DNA of 64,000 bases from Spongospora subterranea f. sp. subterranea. Lineage: Eukaryota; Endomyxa: Phytomyxea; Phytomyxea; Plasmodiophorida. Made by a program: the position numbers and the translations under genes. Below, in pieces: positions 11,666 through 22,261 of this stretch. Every line of letters begins with the position of its first letter. Position 1 is the stretch's first letter. The stretch lies in the NCBI GenBank assembly GCA_049724395.1, contig JAUGWO010000209.1, positions 120,558 to 184,557 of the forward strand, read 5' to 3'. Under the pieces are notes generated by a model. The model made no database searches. It had not been told where the DNA came from and saw only the letters and a list, made by a program, of their open reading frames with translations.

Positions 11666-11880
11666 ATTTTACGATATTCACCATTGTATCACAATATATA
11701 CGAAATAATCATATTTAACATCATTGGTCTGAGCCACTCTCCCCCAAAGTAAACGGGGTGCGCCCTTGTGAGGCAAATCGAGCTGGGTGTTTTTCCGCCT
11801 TCGACCAAAATCCGGCTGAGCGGACACGGATTTAGTGTTACACTCTACTGGGAAGCGTTAACACCCCAGTGCCCGACCAA

Positions 11881-12329
11881 ATGAGCGCCATGGTCGTGCT
11901 GCAGGACACGCTAGAGGAGGTGTTGGACCTCTCTCGGGCCAGTGTGATCTTGTTGAACGATAAGGATGGCGTACTGATTGGTGACTATGCTTTTGGCTGG
12001 CTGTCGATATGTTGACGTCGTTGATAATCGGGTATTTATATATATTAGCGCGCGCCGATTCCCCGAGTTCGTCGTTTGATATTGACCCGTGGCTGGCGAC
12101 CACGTTCGTCAACGCGCTAGAGCAGTTCAACAAGCTTCAGTTAGGCGACACGCTTTCAGTGACGAGCGAGTTCGATAACGTCATCATCATTCAGTTCAAT
12201 CTGCTGCCATTAATCGTCACATTCTGCATCAAACCCCAGGCGAACATCGGCCTCATATATGCCCTTTTTCCACAACTACTATCTCGACTCCAGCCCATCC
12301 GAAATAAATTATTGAGCGATTTCAACTGA
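11881..12329 (+). CDS. LAMTOR3: Ragulator subunit LAMTOR3 (MP1), roadblock/longin-type fold
   Basis: Two exons, 11881-11980 and 12049-12329, are joined by a 68-nt GT-AG intron. The product is about 126 residues, the family's length. The first exon encodes the helix and strand ending LLNDKDGVLI, matching VVSDRDGVPV of human LAMTOR3. The second encodes the conserved core IIIQFNLLPLIV and QANIGLIYALFPQL, equivalent to VVQFNRLPLVVSF and ANTGLIVSL. LAMTOR3 pairs with LAMTOR2 in the Ragulator complex, which anchors Rag GTPases and mTORC1 at lysosome-type membranes. The LAMTOR2 gene is also in this window, at 55823-56240. Confidence 0.9.
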
Positions 12330-12566
12330 AACTCTCGCTCCTAACATGAGATTCGTCAACAGCAGCTTCCCGAAAAGAAAAAAACAAAACGCGAAATGGA
12401 ACAGGCGTAGAGTTGTACAAGTTTTTTAATCGCAATCGTGTATAGACGTGAAGACAGATTACCAGGAGGATCTTGGATTGACGAGCGATGAGGTGGGTCC
12501 CGCCGTGCCCTCTGATGAAGGTTTGGCCCAGCCCCGCCCTGCCCGGCTCATTCGGTAAAGTCCGTC

Positions 12567-14630
12567 ATGTTTGGTGGTGCACCGAATCCCGATTCGGGAT
12601 CCGATTCGCGCCAGCTGCAAACACAATCGCTATGGGCCGACCTGAATCGGGCCATCCAGGAGGAGTCCCATGGGGATGCGGCCGACTGCTGCACGAAGAT
12701 ACTGAAAATTACCCCGGATGACGAAACCGCCGCCCGCTGTTTGCTTGTGGCGCACCTCCAGCTTGATCGGCTTGCCGAAGCCCAAACAGTGCTTGAGTGT
12801 AATCCAGTTCTTCTTCCCGTCTGCGTATTTGAGCGTGCATATCTTCTGTATCGGCTCAAGAGAAACGCCGAAGCCCTGGAAACTTTGCAGACACTCTCAG
12901 TTGACGACGCGTCTGTTTTGCACCTCTCGGCACTCCTCTCGTCCCGTATGGGAAACTATTCCATTGCCGCTAAGACCTATCAGAATTTTTTAAAGGATCC
13001 CGAATTGATCCCTGAATCGAAGCCTCGAGATCCTGACTAATTACACAGCGGTTTGCCAGCCTGAGGAAGCCGTTAACATTCTCAATGAATTGTCGACCGA
13101 TTGCCGAACGCATGCTATAGTATATAATGTTGCTTGTCGTCAAATTTCAGCAGATAATATGCCAGCAGCGGAAGAGTATTTGCTGCAGGCTATTGATATC
13201 TGCAAGAAATCAGATCTGAGTGAAGAGGAAGTTCAAGAGGAGTTGATTCCGATGCAGGTGCAACTGGCGTATGTGCGTCAGGTAGGAAAATTGTGGTAGT
13301 TTTTCTCAACGCATTCCCTAATTGATTGTAAATCTATAGGCGCGAGGATTCGCTGCGGAAGCGAAAGACATATATCACCAAGCTCTTGATTCGATCCCCG
13401 CCAAACAACAGCCAGTTGCTGCTGCTGTCGCATCGTTGAATCTGATGTCGTTGAGGCATAAGGATGAGAAACATTTCGACTCTGCCAAAAGATTGGCACG
13501 AGCGATGAAAGTCGACCAATCCAAGCTTACGGAACATCAAAAAGAAACGCTTGAAAAAAACCGGGCTCTTCTCATGTTCTACGAGAAGAAGACAAAGAAT
13601 TGCATTGAGTTTTCCACATCTTTTTTATCAAAAACCCCATCTGATGGATTCGCTCTGTCACTTTGGTGTGCCGCGTTTTTGAAGGAGCGAAAAGGTGACG
13701 AATTAATACAGCAATTGCGGGGCCAGACCAATCTGGTTTCGCGGTTGGCTCTACTTCAGATTTTCGTTGACAGAAACGAAAAAGCTAAGGGTTTAGAACT
13801 TTTAAGCAGCTTCGCCACAAGTCATATTCGGTATCAGCCGGCATTTGTGGCTTTAATCGTATCAATGCAAGATTTATCTTCTCAAATATCTACTCTGCAT
13901 GACGCTGTTGCCTATATGTTGAAAAATAACTCGACCTCTCCCGCGTTAAAGATTTTCATTTCCAAGTTAGGGGATGCTCTTATCAAAGACGGAAAGGTCA
14001 TTATTTTCGTGATTAACATTTTTGTGTCTTCGATTGATGCTGACTTTTACTGTGCAGTATGATGAAGCGAGATCTGTTCTTCTTAACGGGTTTGAGGTGT
14101 TTCCTCGAGATCCACACATACTCAAAAGGCTTATTTCGGCCTATTTTGGTAATGGAGAGCTGCCCCCCGAATCAGTCATCGAGTTGTTGCCGCCGATTTC
14201 CGAGTTGTCGGCTGACGATATTTCATCGTTAGAGGAAAAAATTTCGGCCGTTCCCAACTATGTTTCGAAAAAAAAGTTGTCGACTGTCGACGATTCAGTT
14301 CCTTCGGTTGCCGCTGTCGTTAAGAAAAGAAAAAAGAAGCGAGCGCCAAGGTATCCAAGGGGGTTCGACCCTGCGAATCCTGGACCGCCTCCTGATCCAG
14401 AAAGGTGGCTTCCACGATACGAAAGGACGAAAGGTCGTCGCCGTGGTCAAGGGCTCAGTAAAGGCCCACAGGGCGCGCTTCCGGCGGGAGCAGCCGGATC
14501 TGGGCGAACTCGAGCACATCGTGGTACTGAAGACAAAAATTATCTTGATAACCAACGCCAAAAAGCACAATCGCAACCATTACCGTCCGCTACTGCGTCA
14601 ACCTCGGGCAAGAAGCAAAAACGTCGCTAA
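12567..14630 (+). CDS. SRP72: Signal recognition particle subunit SRP72
   Basis: Exons run 12567-13281, 13340-13996 and 14058-14630, with introns of 58 and 61 nt. The product of about 650 residues is close to the usual 670. Tandem TPR-like helices fill the first 500 residues. The C-terminus has the lysine-rich SRP72 RNA-binding signature: PRYPRGFDPANPG, then PPPDPERWLPRYER. SRP72 binds SRP68 and 7SL RNA and serves in co-translational targeting to the ER. Between 13009 and 13036 the frame changes by one base, from ...DPELIPES to ...LEILTNYT, with no usable GT-AG intron. The protein is conserved on both sides, so a base error is more likely than inactivation. Confidence 0.9.
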
Positions 14631-14695
14631 GGGAATAAAATTGTTTTGAAAGCATTAACATTGAGATGTCATTTCGATTAAGTTATTCTACGACT

Positions 14696-15547
14696 TTAAA
14701 TTAAATTATTGACCTCTTCCAATTGATCAGCTTCTGGATCACTTAGTCGGCGATTCCTTCTTCGAAGGTGGAAAAACACCATGCCAATTACCGCCACAGC
14801 GACAAAACACAGGGCAGTGATCACTATAAGCATTCGGAATTCGTCCATAAAAGACATGGCCTCCTAAAAAGACATGAGCCGATGAATATGACGCCAAAAA
14901 AAACCCTCAGCCATACTTGACCATATTGCCGGCCAATGAAGCCGATTAGGAAGTATCGCACGAATCGTCCCAGGAACATGAAAGGAACGAAAACTGCCAG
15001 CCTGACATGAGCACTTCCGGCGACAACAACCATAGCTTTTTTAGGAATGGGTGGAGGACCTGCTCCATTGCTTGATATTATAGGTTCAAAGGGGAAGTTG
15101 ACAAAAGCGTACCGAGGGCAGCAATAAATACGAAAAGCCAAGCGCCTCGATGCAGTATTCCTTTCATATACGCGTATAGTGTGGTAGAAACGCCCAGCTT
15201 GGTTAAGGCCCATTCCCCTCTAAAGCCTTCCAGCACTGAATAGGATTAACGAACCCAGCATTGAGCATAACGCGCATAGAGCCGCCGTCATCATAATGTT
15301 GATCTTCGTCTCATAGCCTAATAGCAGCACCGCTATATCAGATCCTCCCTGTCATTATATCAGAATTTTTGGGCATGGTAAGGTCGCTATATCTGCCATC
15401 ATTGCTGACCATTGTGGGTAATCCGGCCGAATCGATACCAGTAATGGAAGCGGCGCTAAAAAGGCCCCATTGGTTGAGGGCAGCTGCCAGGGGCGCGACA
15501 AGGGACGCCTCTGGCAGCGGGGCATCAAAACCCTCCAGCGGGACCAA
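14696..15547 (-). CDS. VTT/DedA (SNARE-associated) family membrane protein
   Basis: Several exons read towards 14696. In order: WGLFSAASITGIDSAGLP; a GG-SDIAVLLLGYE helix start; two hydrophobic helices; GEWALTKLG; the hallmark PPPIPKKAMVVVAG; then FLGRFVRYFLIGFIGRQYG. This follows bacterial and eukaryotic VTT proteins that carry PPPIPxKAFVLxAG and GRxxRY. A final exon adds one more helix (ITALCFVAVAVIGMVFF) and a basic/acidic tail. VTT proteins are re-entrant-loop membrane proteins linked to lipid scrambling and trafficking. Near 15222-15224 a three-base A run (T run on the coding strand) seems one base too long for the frame. The 5' exon and start are not resolved. It is convergent with SRP72. 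Confidence 0.68.
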
Positions 15548-15780
15548 TTTAGAACAGCGCCTTCAATGGCTCGACACTCGATGATGTCCCCAACACTACC
15601 CAATTCGCCTACGACGTCCCTTAACCAGTGCTCTTAATTATGATCCGTTCCTTCCCAGGGACAATCTGATAGTGCTCATCCACATTAATAACTCCTAGGT
15701 AATGTATAATATACACAGACAAAACACAACCAAGAAAAACTCCTTGATGTAAAACAGAGACCATTGGAATTAATGAAACT

Positions 15781-16329
15781 GAGGTTGACCTGTGTAACAT
15801 ACAGATCTATCAAATAGAAATTGATGAAACTGAGGTTGACCTGTGTAACATACAGATCTATGAAATAGAAATTGATGAAACTGAGGTTGACCTGTGTAAC
15901 ATACAGATCTATGAAATAGAAATTGATGAAACTGAGGTTGACCTGTGTAACATACAGATCTATGAAATAGAAATTGATGAAACTGAGGTTGACCTGTGTA
16001 ACATACAGATCTATGAAATAGAAATTGATGAAACTGAGGTTGACCTGTGTAACATACAGATCTATCAAATAGAAATTGATGAAACTGAGGTTGACCTGTG
16101 TAACATACAGATCTATCAAATAGAAATTGATGAAACTGAGGTTGACCTGTGTAACATACAGATCTATCAAATAGAAATTGATGAAACTGAGGTTGACCTG
16201 TGTAACATACAGATCTATCAAATAGAAATTGATGAAACTGAGGTTGACCTGTGTAACATACAGATCTATCAAATAGAAATTGATGAAACTGAGGTTGACC
16301 TGTGTAACATACAAATCTATCAAATAGAA
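15781..16329. repeat. Tandem array: eleven near-identical 51-bp units
   Basis: The motif GAGGTTGACCTGTGTAACAT begins at 15781 and recurs every 51 bp through 16291. Units differ at almost one position only: copies 2-5 have TATGAAATAG where the others have TATCAAATAG. The last unit carries one extra change. Because 51 is a multiple of three, the minus strand stays open through the array and would encode a 17-residue repeat (LIDLYVTQVNLSFINFY). I see no evidence that it is translated. The near identity points to recent expansion or homogenisation. Confidence 0.95.
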
Positions 16330-16467
16330 CTTCCTATTGTTAATTTTGTACTGGTTAATCATGAAAGATATTATAATGCTTGTTGAGGAGCGAGGTTGAC
16401 ATAGCTAATGAAAAACGCTAATCAGGGATTAGATTGACAGGTTTTTATCGTGGTGATGATCGATTAA

Positions 16468-17142
16468 TTATGGGTTAGGAACACTCCAATCAAATGATGG
16501 GGTGGACGGCTGACGGCGGAACGATGAGTCGGCCTCTGAAACCGCTGTGGTGCTGCTGAGGCTTGGGAACGCTTGAGGCCATCCGGCCAAATAGGGAATT
16601 GACCATCTCAACAGCGTCTGCAGCATTGTGAATTCCCCTTTCGTCAACGACGCTTCGATTGACCTATCGTCCAACTGCAGCTGGATTGACCAGCCTCCGT
16701 TCGTGGTGGGAATAATCCAGACTTCGCGGCTGGTTTTGGCACTGTCGGCTTCAGAGGAATTAGCTAACACCTCGGTCTCAGACTGCGAACTTGTCGGCGG
16801 CGAATACGGTGTACGAATATAGCGAATTGCCGAGTTATTTGCAATCGTAATTTCAGCAACATCTGCGCAGCTCAAAGACACTCTCTCTTTCGAGGTCCAA
16901 TCGAATTTTCCCGTTGAATCTTTGGCGGCAAACTCCATTACGATGGATCCTGGACGAGGAATATGCGAATACGCCGTCTTCTGTACCAGCTTCGGTGCAT
17001 TGAACTGGAACGAGACACACGCGTTCTTCGAGAAAAATGACGTCGTCGCGAAAATCCGGTCCGGTGCGAAGCCACTCATTGTCCTCGAGGTTCGGTTGAA
17101 CAGATTGGAGATCATGGGAATTTTCGAGCAGAGTGTCTGCAT
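16468..17142 (-). CDS. Whirly-domain protein, probably mitochondrial ssDNA/RNA-binding
   Basis: A single exon of 224 codons starts at ATG 17142. The first ~30 residues are basic and hydroxylated with few acids (MQTLCSKIP...RTSRTMS), as in a mitochondrial targeting peptide. The rest follows the Whirly fold: GSIVMEFAA, then KFDWTSKERVSLS (Whirly: YDWxRKQxFSLS), a mid-domain loop, GGWSIQLQLDDR, and the C-terminal block TKGEFTMLQTLLRWSIPYL with AGWPQAF (Whirly: TKAEFAVLxxxxxxxxPHLxGWxAF). Whirly proteins form tetramers and bind single-stranded organelle DNA; the trypanosome MRP1/MRP2 proteins share the fold. The KGNKA-type motif of plant Whirlies is not evident. A proline/serine-rich tail follows. 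Confidence 0.75.
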   Translation of the reverse strand: MQTLCSKIPMISNLFNRTSRTMSGFAPDRIFATTSFFSKNACVSFQFNAPKLVQKTAYSHIPRPGSIVMEFAAKDSTGKFDWTSKERVSLSCADVAEITIANNSAIRYIRTPYSPPTSSQSETEVLANSSEADSAKTSREVWIIPTTNGGWSIQLQLDDRSIEASLTKGEFTMLQTLLRWSIPYLAGWPQAFPSLSSTTAVSEADSSFRRQPSTPSFDWSVPNP

Positions 17143-18031
17143 CTCGAATCCAGGTTGAGCAGGAGGACAGACCTGCTGATGAAGAGTGTTGATGTTTGAT
17201 CAGCTGGTCATCGCACGGAGATATTGGTCACGGAGTAATATCGCGTGTCAAATCTCCGCCGGGGTGGAGGGGAGGGCGCGTCTGGTAAAGTGACACATCT
17301 CTGACTGTTGACACGAGATCCCCCCACACTGGGACAGTACCGGTTCGACTCACAACTGCTGTGGGCCAACGGTAACGCATCAGTGTAATCGATTGAGGTT
17401 ATTCTGAAACTGGAGCCAGTACACGATACATAGGGTGGAACAATTTCACATCACTTTTGGTAAAGCGTTGGAGTTATTCATCTGAGATTATATGTCAAGA
17501 GCATTTTATCATCGACCTTTCTTGGGAAACGACTTGCTCTTGGTGTCAAACACGGTTACGCTGGCATTATCTTTCGTCTCGTTTTCTGTCAAACAAAATA
17601 ACAGGATAATCAAGCTTTCAGGTGGTAGATTCGAGCAGTCGCACTCCATGTCTTAACAGTGTGGAGAGAAGCTATTATAATATACAATCAATTTCTGTAA
17701 AAGCGCAGCGTTGCCGCCACTTCCTCAACATCCAGAACCAAGGTGCGCCTCTCGGACCCAGTTTGGCGGTTCTTGATTCGCGCTGCGAGGTCTAGAAGCC
17801 ACTTGGCCATCGCCCGCAAATCCATCGCCGTCCAACCAAGAAATTGGGTGACAACCTAATGGTAGTCAAATGGTCTCGACCGTATGATGGTGATAAACGG
17901 TTCCTATCAGTTAATCATGGTTCGAAGAGAAACCAGCCATATAAAGTTTGTTGATCGGCCCGTGCAGGCCCAGGTTTAGTGGCTTTATTCATGAACATTG
18001 TTGGATATAAAATTGGAATATTAATTTTCTT
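17143..18031. other. Spacer with one possible small gene
   Basis: This stretch lies between the Whirly gene and the inverted-repeat element. The only coding-like signal is the possible two-exon small gene at 17509-17825. The rest shows no family match. Confidence 0.4.
17509..17825 (-). CDS. Possible small spliced gene, unknown product
   Basis: From ATG 17825 the minus strand reads MDLRAMAKWLLDLAARIKNR and continues to about 17700 with a normal residue mix and an amphipathic helix pattern. A second coding-like stretch (NETKDNASVTVFDTKSKSF), preceded by a good polypyrimidine-CAG acceptor, ends at a stop at 17509. The link between them needs a donor that I could only place loosely. I do not recognise it. 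Confidence 0.3.
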
Positions 18032-19084
18032 CGAAGTTCGTTGAGATGATTGGATTTGGACGACCACTCAATCCGAATAACTTGTGGCGATGCGCAATGA
18101 ATCGGACTCATAATTTAGGGTTGGGGATCGGTGATGACACCAAACGACAACTCTAACAACTTGGAAAATATATGATTCGGGTTGACCGGATTTTAGATTT
18201 AGATATTATAAATAAACGACTCAAGCATACTGCTCAGTTCGGACAGCGTCTAATCACTTAAGCATTACTTGTTTCTCTATATTGCCAAAATCAACCTCTC
18301 CCTCTACCGACAGAACGTACCTTGAACTCATCTTACGCATTCCCTCTTCATCCACTGCCAGTATAACCTGGTCCAGAAAGTTCTGACGCAATACCCTGGT
18401 CTAGATCTTCTGCAAAAGCGGCTGGATCCGTCCTTCCACCCTCAAAGCAAATTAAATTGGGAAACCCCAACATCGATTTGGACCAGGTTATACCGGCAGT
18501 GGATGAAGATGGAATGCGGAAGTTGAGTGGAAAGTACATTCTGGAGGCTGGTTGCAAGAATTGATGGCTGCGCGAGAAGCCATTTTTATCTTCGCGTCCA
18601 GCAATTCGCGTGTATGCACCAGAAAAAGACAGCGGAGCCCTGATTGCTGATGTGCATCGAATTCTTCACGAGGACTTCGCAATCACACTCCACGATAAAT
18701 TTCAGCCAACAATAGTGTTGACGAGTCGCGCCCACGACGGGTTGTCGTAGTTGTAAACATCGTCGTCTGGTAGTTCTGCCGCAATACCCTGGTCCTAGGT
18801 CTTCTGCAAAAGCGGCTGGATCCATCCTTCCACCCTCAAAGCAATCTAAATTGGGAAACCCACTTTCGTTGTCTTTCTTCCGGAACCAAGGGTTGTTTTG
18901 GCCTCCCATGTCACATCTAAATCCGGTCAACCCGAATCATATATTTTCCAAGTTGTTAGAGTTTTTGTTTGGAGTCATCATCACCGATTCCCAACCCTAA
19001 ATTATGAGCCCGATTCATTGGCGCATCGCCACAAATTATTTGGATCGAGTGGCCGTCCAAATCCCATCATCTCAACGAACTTCG
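18032..19084. mobile_element. Non-autonomous element with ~165-bp terminal inverted repeats and nested inner repeats
   Basis: The left arm, ~18032-18200, begins CGAAGTTCGTTGAGATGAT. It is the imperfect inverse complement of ~18912-19084, which ends ATCATCTCAACGAACTTCG. Inside is a second inverted pair, 18346-18375 with 18479-18508, sharing CCAGGTTATA. There is also a ~90-bp direct repeat, 18381-18470 and 18774-18863, sharing CAAAAGCGGCTGGATCC. No transposase frame is present. I found no clear target-site duplication. The structure suggests a composite MITE or foldback element built from older copies. Confidence 0.7.
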
Positions 19085-19668
19085 CCGTTCCCGCAGGGGG
19101 AGCTTATTGGATGGAGCGATTGTTGACCGTCAGCGTGGAAATCTAGCTGTGAAGTGATTTCCATAGGGGGCTCACTGACATCTTAATTCATCATATGTGT
19201 ACTCATTCCTCATTAAATTCGTTTTGCCGCCACCTCCTCTGAAAATAATCGCTCCCACTACCGGTCAGTAGTGGCGCCACGCTGCCCAGAAGCATATGAT
19301 ATCCCATGGCCTCGCGACATTATTTCCTCGTAGGTTTCCCACTCGAACAGAACGCAGTAACCTCCATTGGCTCATTCGTCGGAATTCAGAATCACGGTGA
19401 GGTTTTGCGAATCGTACGTGTCGCTGAAGGCGTTCTTTGCGTGAAGTCGGCGAACAGATGACGTCGAAGGCAAAAAAAAACAAACCATTTGCAGGTGTGG
19501 CCGAACAATGGCGCCATCGTTACATCCATCTGTATCGCAATCAGACCCTCTGACAGGAGGGTCAAGTCACTCTACCTGTATGAATGGCGGTCATTATTAC
19601 GCTACAGGTGGCGTTATTAGTGTAGTCCGCAAATAGGAACGGTCACTTGCAAAAGGCGGTTCAGTGAA
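19085..19668. other. Spacer, no gene seen
   Basis: No coding frame or repeat could be supported here. It holds the promoter and 5' untranslated region of the biotin-protein ligase gene. Confidence 0.5.
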
Positions 19669-20628
19669 ATGGCTGGGACCCCATCGCGACCATTCTCGGT
19701 TGACCTGTTCCGGTCATTGCTGACAACGAAGGCTGTCGGTCGGGCCATCACCTACGTCGATAACACCACGTCCACCATGGATCTTGCCGCGATCATGGCA
19801 AAGGAAGGAGCGGCGTCAGGGTCCATTGTCAGTGACAGCATTACCCCAACGCAAATCTGCGGCTGTAATGGGGTTGAAATTGTTTACAGGCCATGGCCGA
19901 GTCTCAAACTAATGGAGTTGGCCGTGGAAATGGTAGAATCTGGTCAAGCCCACCTCTCCATAATCTGTATACGACCTTCATTATTCGACCAAATTCGATG
20001 ACGGATGCAGTGAAAATCAATCTGGGGATGGGATTGGCAATTGCCAAGACTGCCAGGCGTTTCGGCGCGGCGAAAGCTGGTGTCAAATGGCCAAATGATG
20101 TCTGGATCGAGGAGAAGAAGCTGTGCGGTATTCTGACAAACAGCGATTCAAATCGTGAACAAGGATTAGTGCTGATGGTAGGAATTGGCACCAATATCAA
20201 CGAAGAAATGCGCCTCAACCCTAATCCTGATGTTGCCAGAAGCGCCATCAGTATGAGCGATTGTATTGGAAAGCCGGTCGACCGTGAGGTAATTCGAGTC
20301 GATTGCGAAATCGGATGATGATGACCGAACCTAAACTGCTGTTCAGGCATTTCTGGCGGCAATGTGCGAAGAGATTGAGGTCATGTTAGGGCAGAGCCAG
20401 GATCAGGTCGTCGGCGAATATAGAAAATACGATGTTCTAACCGGCAAAGACTGTTTGGTGATGCCCAGGAAGCTGGAGAACTCGGTTGACCATTATGGGG
20501 CAATTTACTTGGGCATCGACGACTCTGGGCAATTGCGAGTTCGGGTCGATGGGGCTCTAAAGCTTCTTTCGTTCGAAGAGGTCAGCGTTCGTCCTCGTGT
20601 GTCGGCGCCATTACCAGAAAGTAAATGA
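19669..20628 (+). CDS. HLCS: Biotin-protein ligase (holocarboxylase synthetase/BirA type)
   Basis: Three exons, 19669-19827, 19890-20288 and 20347-20628, are joined by introns of 62 and 58 nt. The frame gives the catalytic core in order: TYVDNTTSTMDLA, then ESQTNGVGRGNGRIW (the GRGxxxRxW biotinoyl-AMP loop), LGMGLAIAK, the invariant KWPNDVW lysine block, LCGIL, and VGIGTNIN. The C-terminal SH3-like cap follows (KDCLVMPRK...GIDDSGQLRVR). It has no long N-terminal regulatory region, so it resembles the short BirA class I form more than human HLCS. It attaches biotin to carboxylases from biotin and ATP. Confidence 0.92.
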
Positions 20629-20779
20629 TGCCGTTGCTGCTCCCTCTGCCATATCGAACTGGTGCTATCGACAAGGAACGTTTATTATCGGACTACATAA
20701 TTTAGCATTCATTATTTTTAAATATTTGTTTCAAATGCGTTTGTGCAGCTTCCGGCAATGCTAGCGACTGGGGCAACGC

Positions 20780-20968
20780 TTAAACCTTCAACAAAATCCG
20801 CAATTTGATACTGGGTTTATCAGTAGATGTAGAGAAAATGGCCTTAGTACAACCAGCTGTTTCGCCATCATCTGTAAAAGGCACATGAGGGCGCTGCTTT
20901 ACAGTGCAAAAAGATTTAGCATACTTTCGACCGTTCGGAGGATTGAATTGCGTCCGGCGGAGATACAA
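20780..20968 (-). CDS. Possible small protein, unsupported start
   Basis: The minus strand is open with balanced composition (FNPPNGRKYAKSFCTVKQ ... KPSIKLRILLKV) and could be one exon of a small gene. The frame opens with TTG, not ATG, and no neighbouring exon could be fixed. It may be chance. Confidence 0.2.
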   Translation of the reverse strand: MYLRRTQFNPPNGRKYAKSFCTVKQRPHVPFTDDGETAGCTKAIFSTSTDKPSIKLRILLKV

Positions 20969-21456
20969 GATGCATCGCTAAGTACTTTGGCAAAACCGGA
21001 ATATTAACATTTGACATTGGGCTCGAGCCCTAGTTTGACATTGATAGAGTTAGCTATAGCCGGTATCCATGTCCAAGGTGAAAAAAAAAACATGATCTAA
21101 TTAACGAACAGAATCACAGCTACCAATAACGATATGGAATACAGTTCAATAAATGATACTACCTCAATTCTGAACGGAGGGAGTATTTATGGAATCCGCT
21201 ACAGGAACCGATGTTCATGCAACATCGCCCCAACGTTGTCAAAACGAGTCTGTTTCTTCTGGCGCGCTTTCACAAAGGGAATATCGAAACTGGTTCATTT
21301 CATGTAAAACATTATAGATTGGCTCTGGAAAACCCCAAAAACACTATCGCTCATCAATTTCCTCGACGTTTAAACAAAACTCAAAAACATTTTATTTTCC
21401 AACTCTTCTAGTTTCATCTGTGACAGCGATGGTGAAATACGAATGGGGAGAGGCAA
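20969..21456. other. Spacer, no gene seen
   Basis: AT-richer than its surroundings, with short A runs. TTTGACATTG occurs twice around 21011-21042. No convincing frame. Confidence 0.45.
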
Positions 21457-21894
21457 TTAGATAGTAATAGCGATTAACCCAAAGACCACCAAAATCGCTA
21501 AGGTCGATAGCGACGACATGGTCGATGCGTTTTCAACTCCACCGCTGTTGTACTTGGCTGGCGATGATGATTTCGCCGGCGACTTGGATGGGCTCTTCTT
21601 CGGCGCCGAATACGTGGCAGATTTCACCGGCGTTGGTTTCGGAGCGGATGGCGTCGTGTAGAGAGGAGCTGGTTTCGGCGGCTCGACACAATCGACTGGG
21701 GCTGGCGGCGGCGGCCTGACGACCGGGGCGGGTGGAGGACAGGTCGTGGCAACAGGACGAGGTGGGGGAACCGACACGGCCGTCAAAGGACAATCCTGGC
21801 CGGTGCTGTAGGCGGCCGGTGATGACGACCCTGAGATGGAGCCAACCAACACCATCGACACCAGGAGCAATGAGCGAACAGACCAACAATCCAT
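21457..21894 (-). CDS. Secreted proline-rich protein with a GPI-anchor-type tail
   Basis: A single exon of 145 residues starts at ATG 21894. It has a clear signal peptide (SLLLVSMVLVGSISGS), then four cysteines amid proline clusters (VPPPRPVATTCPPPAP, PPPPAPVDCVEPP), a lysine/serine/proline-rich stalk (APKKSPSKSPAKSSS) and a small-residue segment (GGVENASTM). It ends in a hydrophobic tail that runs to the stop. That architecture is typical of GPI-anchored surface or wall proteins. I do not recognise a family, and low-complexity similarity would be misleading. Confidence 0.7.
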   Translation of the reverse strand: MDCWSVRSLLLVSMVLVGSISGSSSPAAYSTGQDCPLTAVSVPPPRPVATTCPPPAPVVRPPPPAPVDCVEPPKPAPLYTTPSAPKPTPVKSATYSAPKKSPSKSPAKSSSPAKYNSGGVENASTMSSLSTLAILVVFGLIAITI

Positions 21895-22261
21895 CGTGCT
21901 AATTAGAGATGCGGGTTCGGAGCTGAATCAACGATGGAACTTGAAGCGTTGGATATTGCAACGGAAATTTTGAGTGATTGGAATCGTTGGCCGGGTCTGT
22001 TGAACAATCGCCAGGAACGGAATGTTGGGATTTCAACATGATTCACGGGTTCCAACCCTGAGTGAGTCAATTGTCTTCCTATCGGCAACTTCCGGACGAG
22101 GTGGAAACCGGAACGTGATGGGACATGATGGCGATCTCGACGAGCGGGCGAACTGGGACCCGCAAGGGCGATTGGAGTTGGGTGGAGGTGAGTGAGGGTT
22201 GGGCCCGGCCTCTGCAGTTGCCGTTTTGGCCAGAAACGAAGGGGCAGTTGGCCAGAGGGGG

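Noticed and set aside
15685-16362. 225-codon open frame on the minus strand across the 51-bp array
   Set aside because: It is open only because the period is a multiple of three. It has no sensible start context and no flanking conserved sequence.
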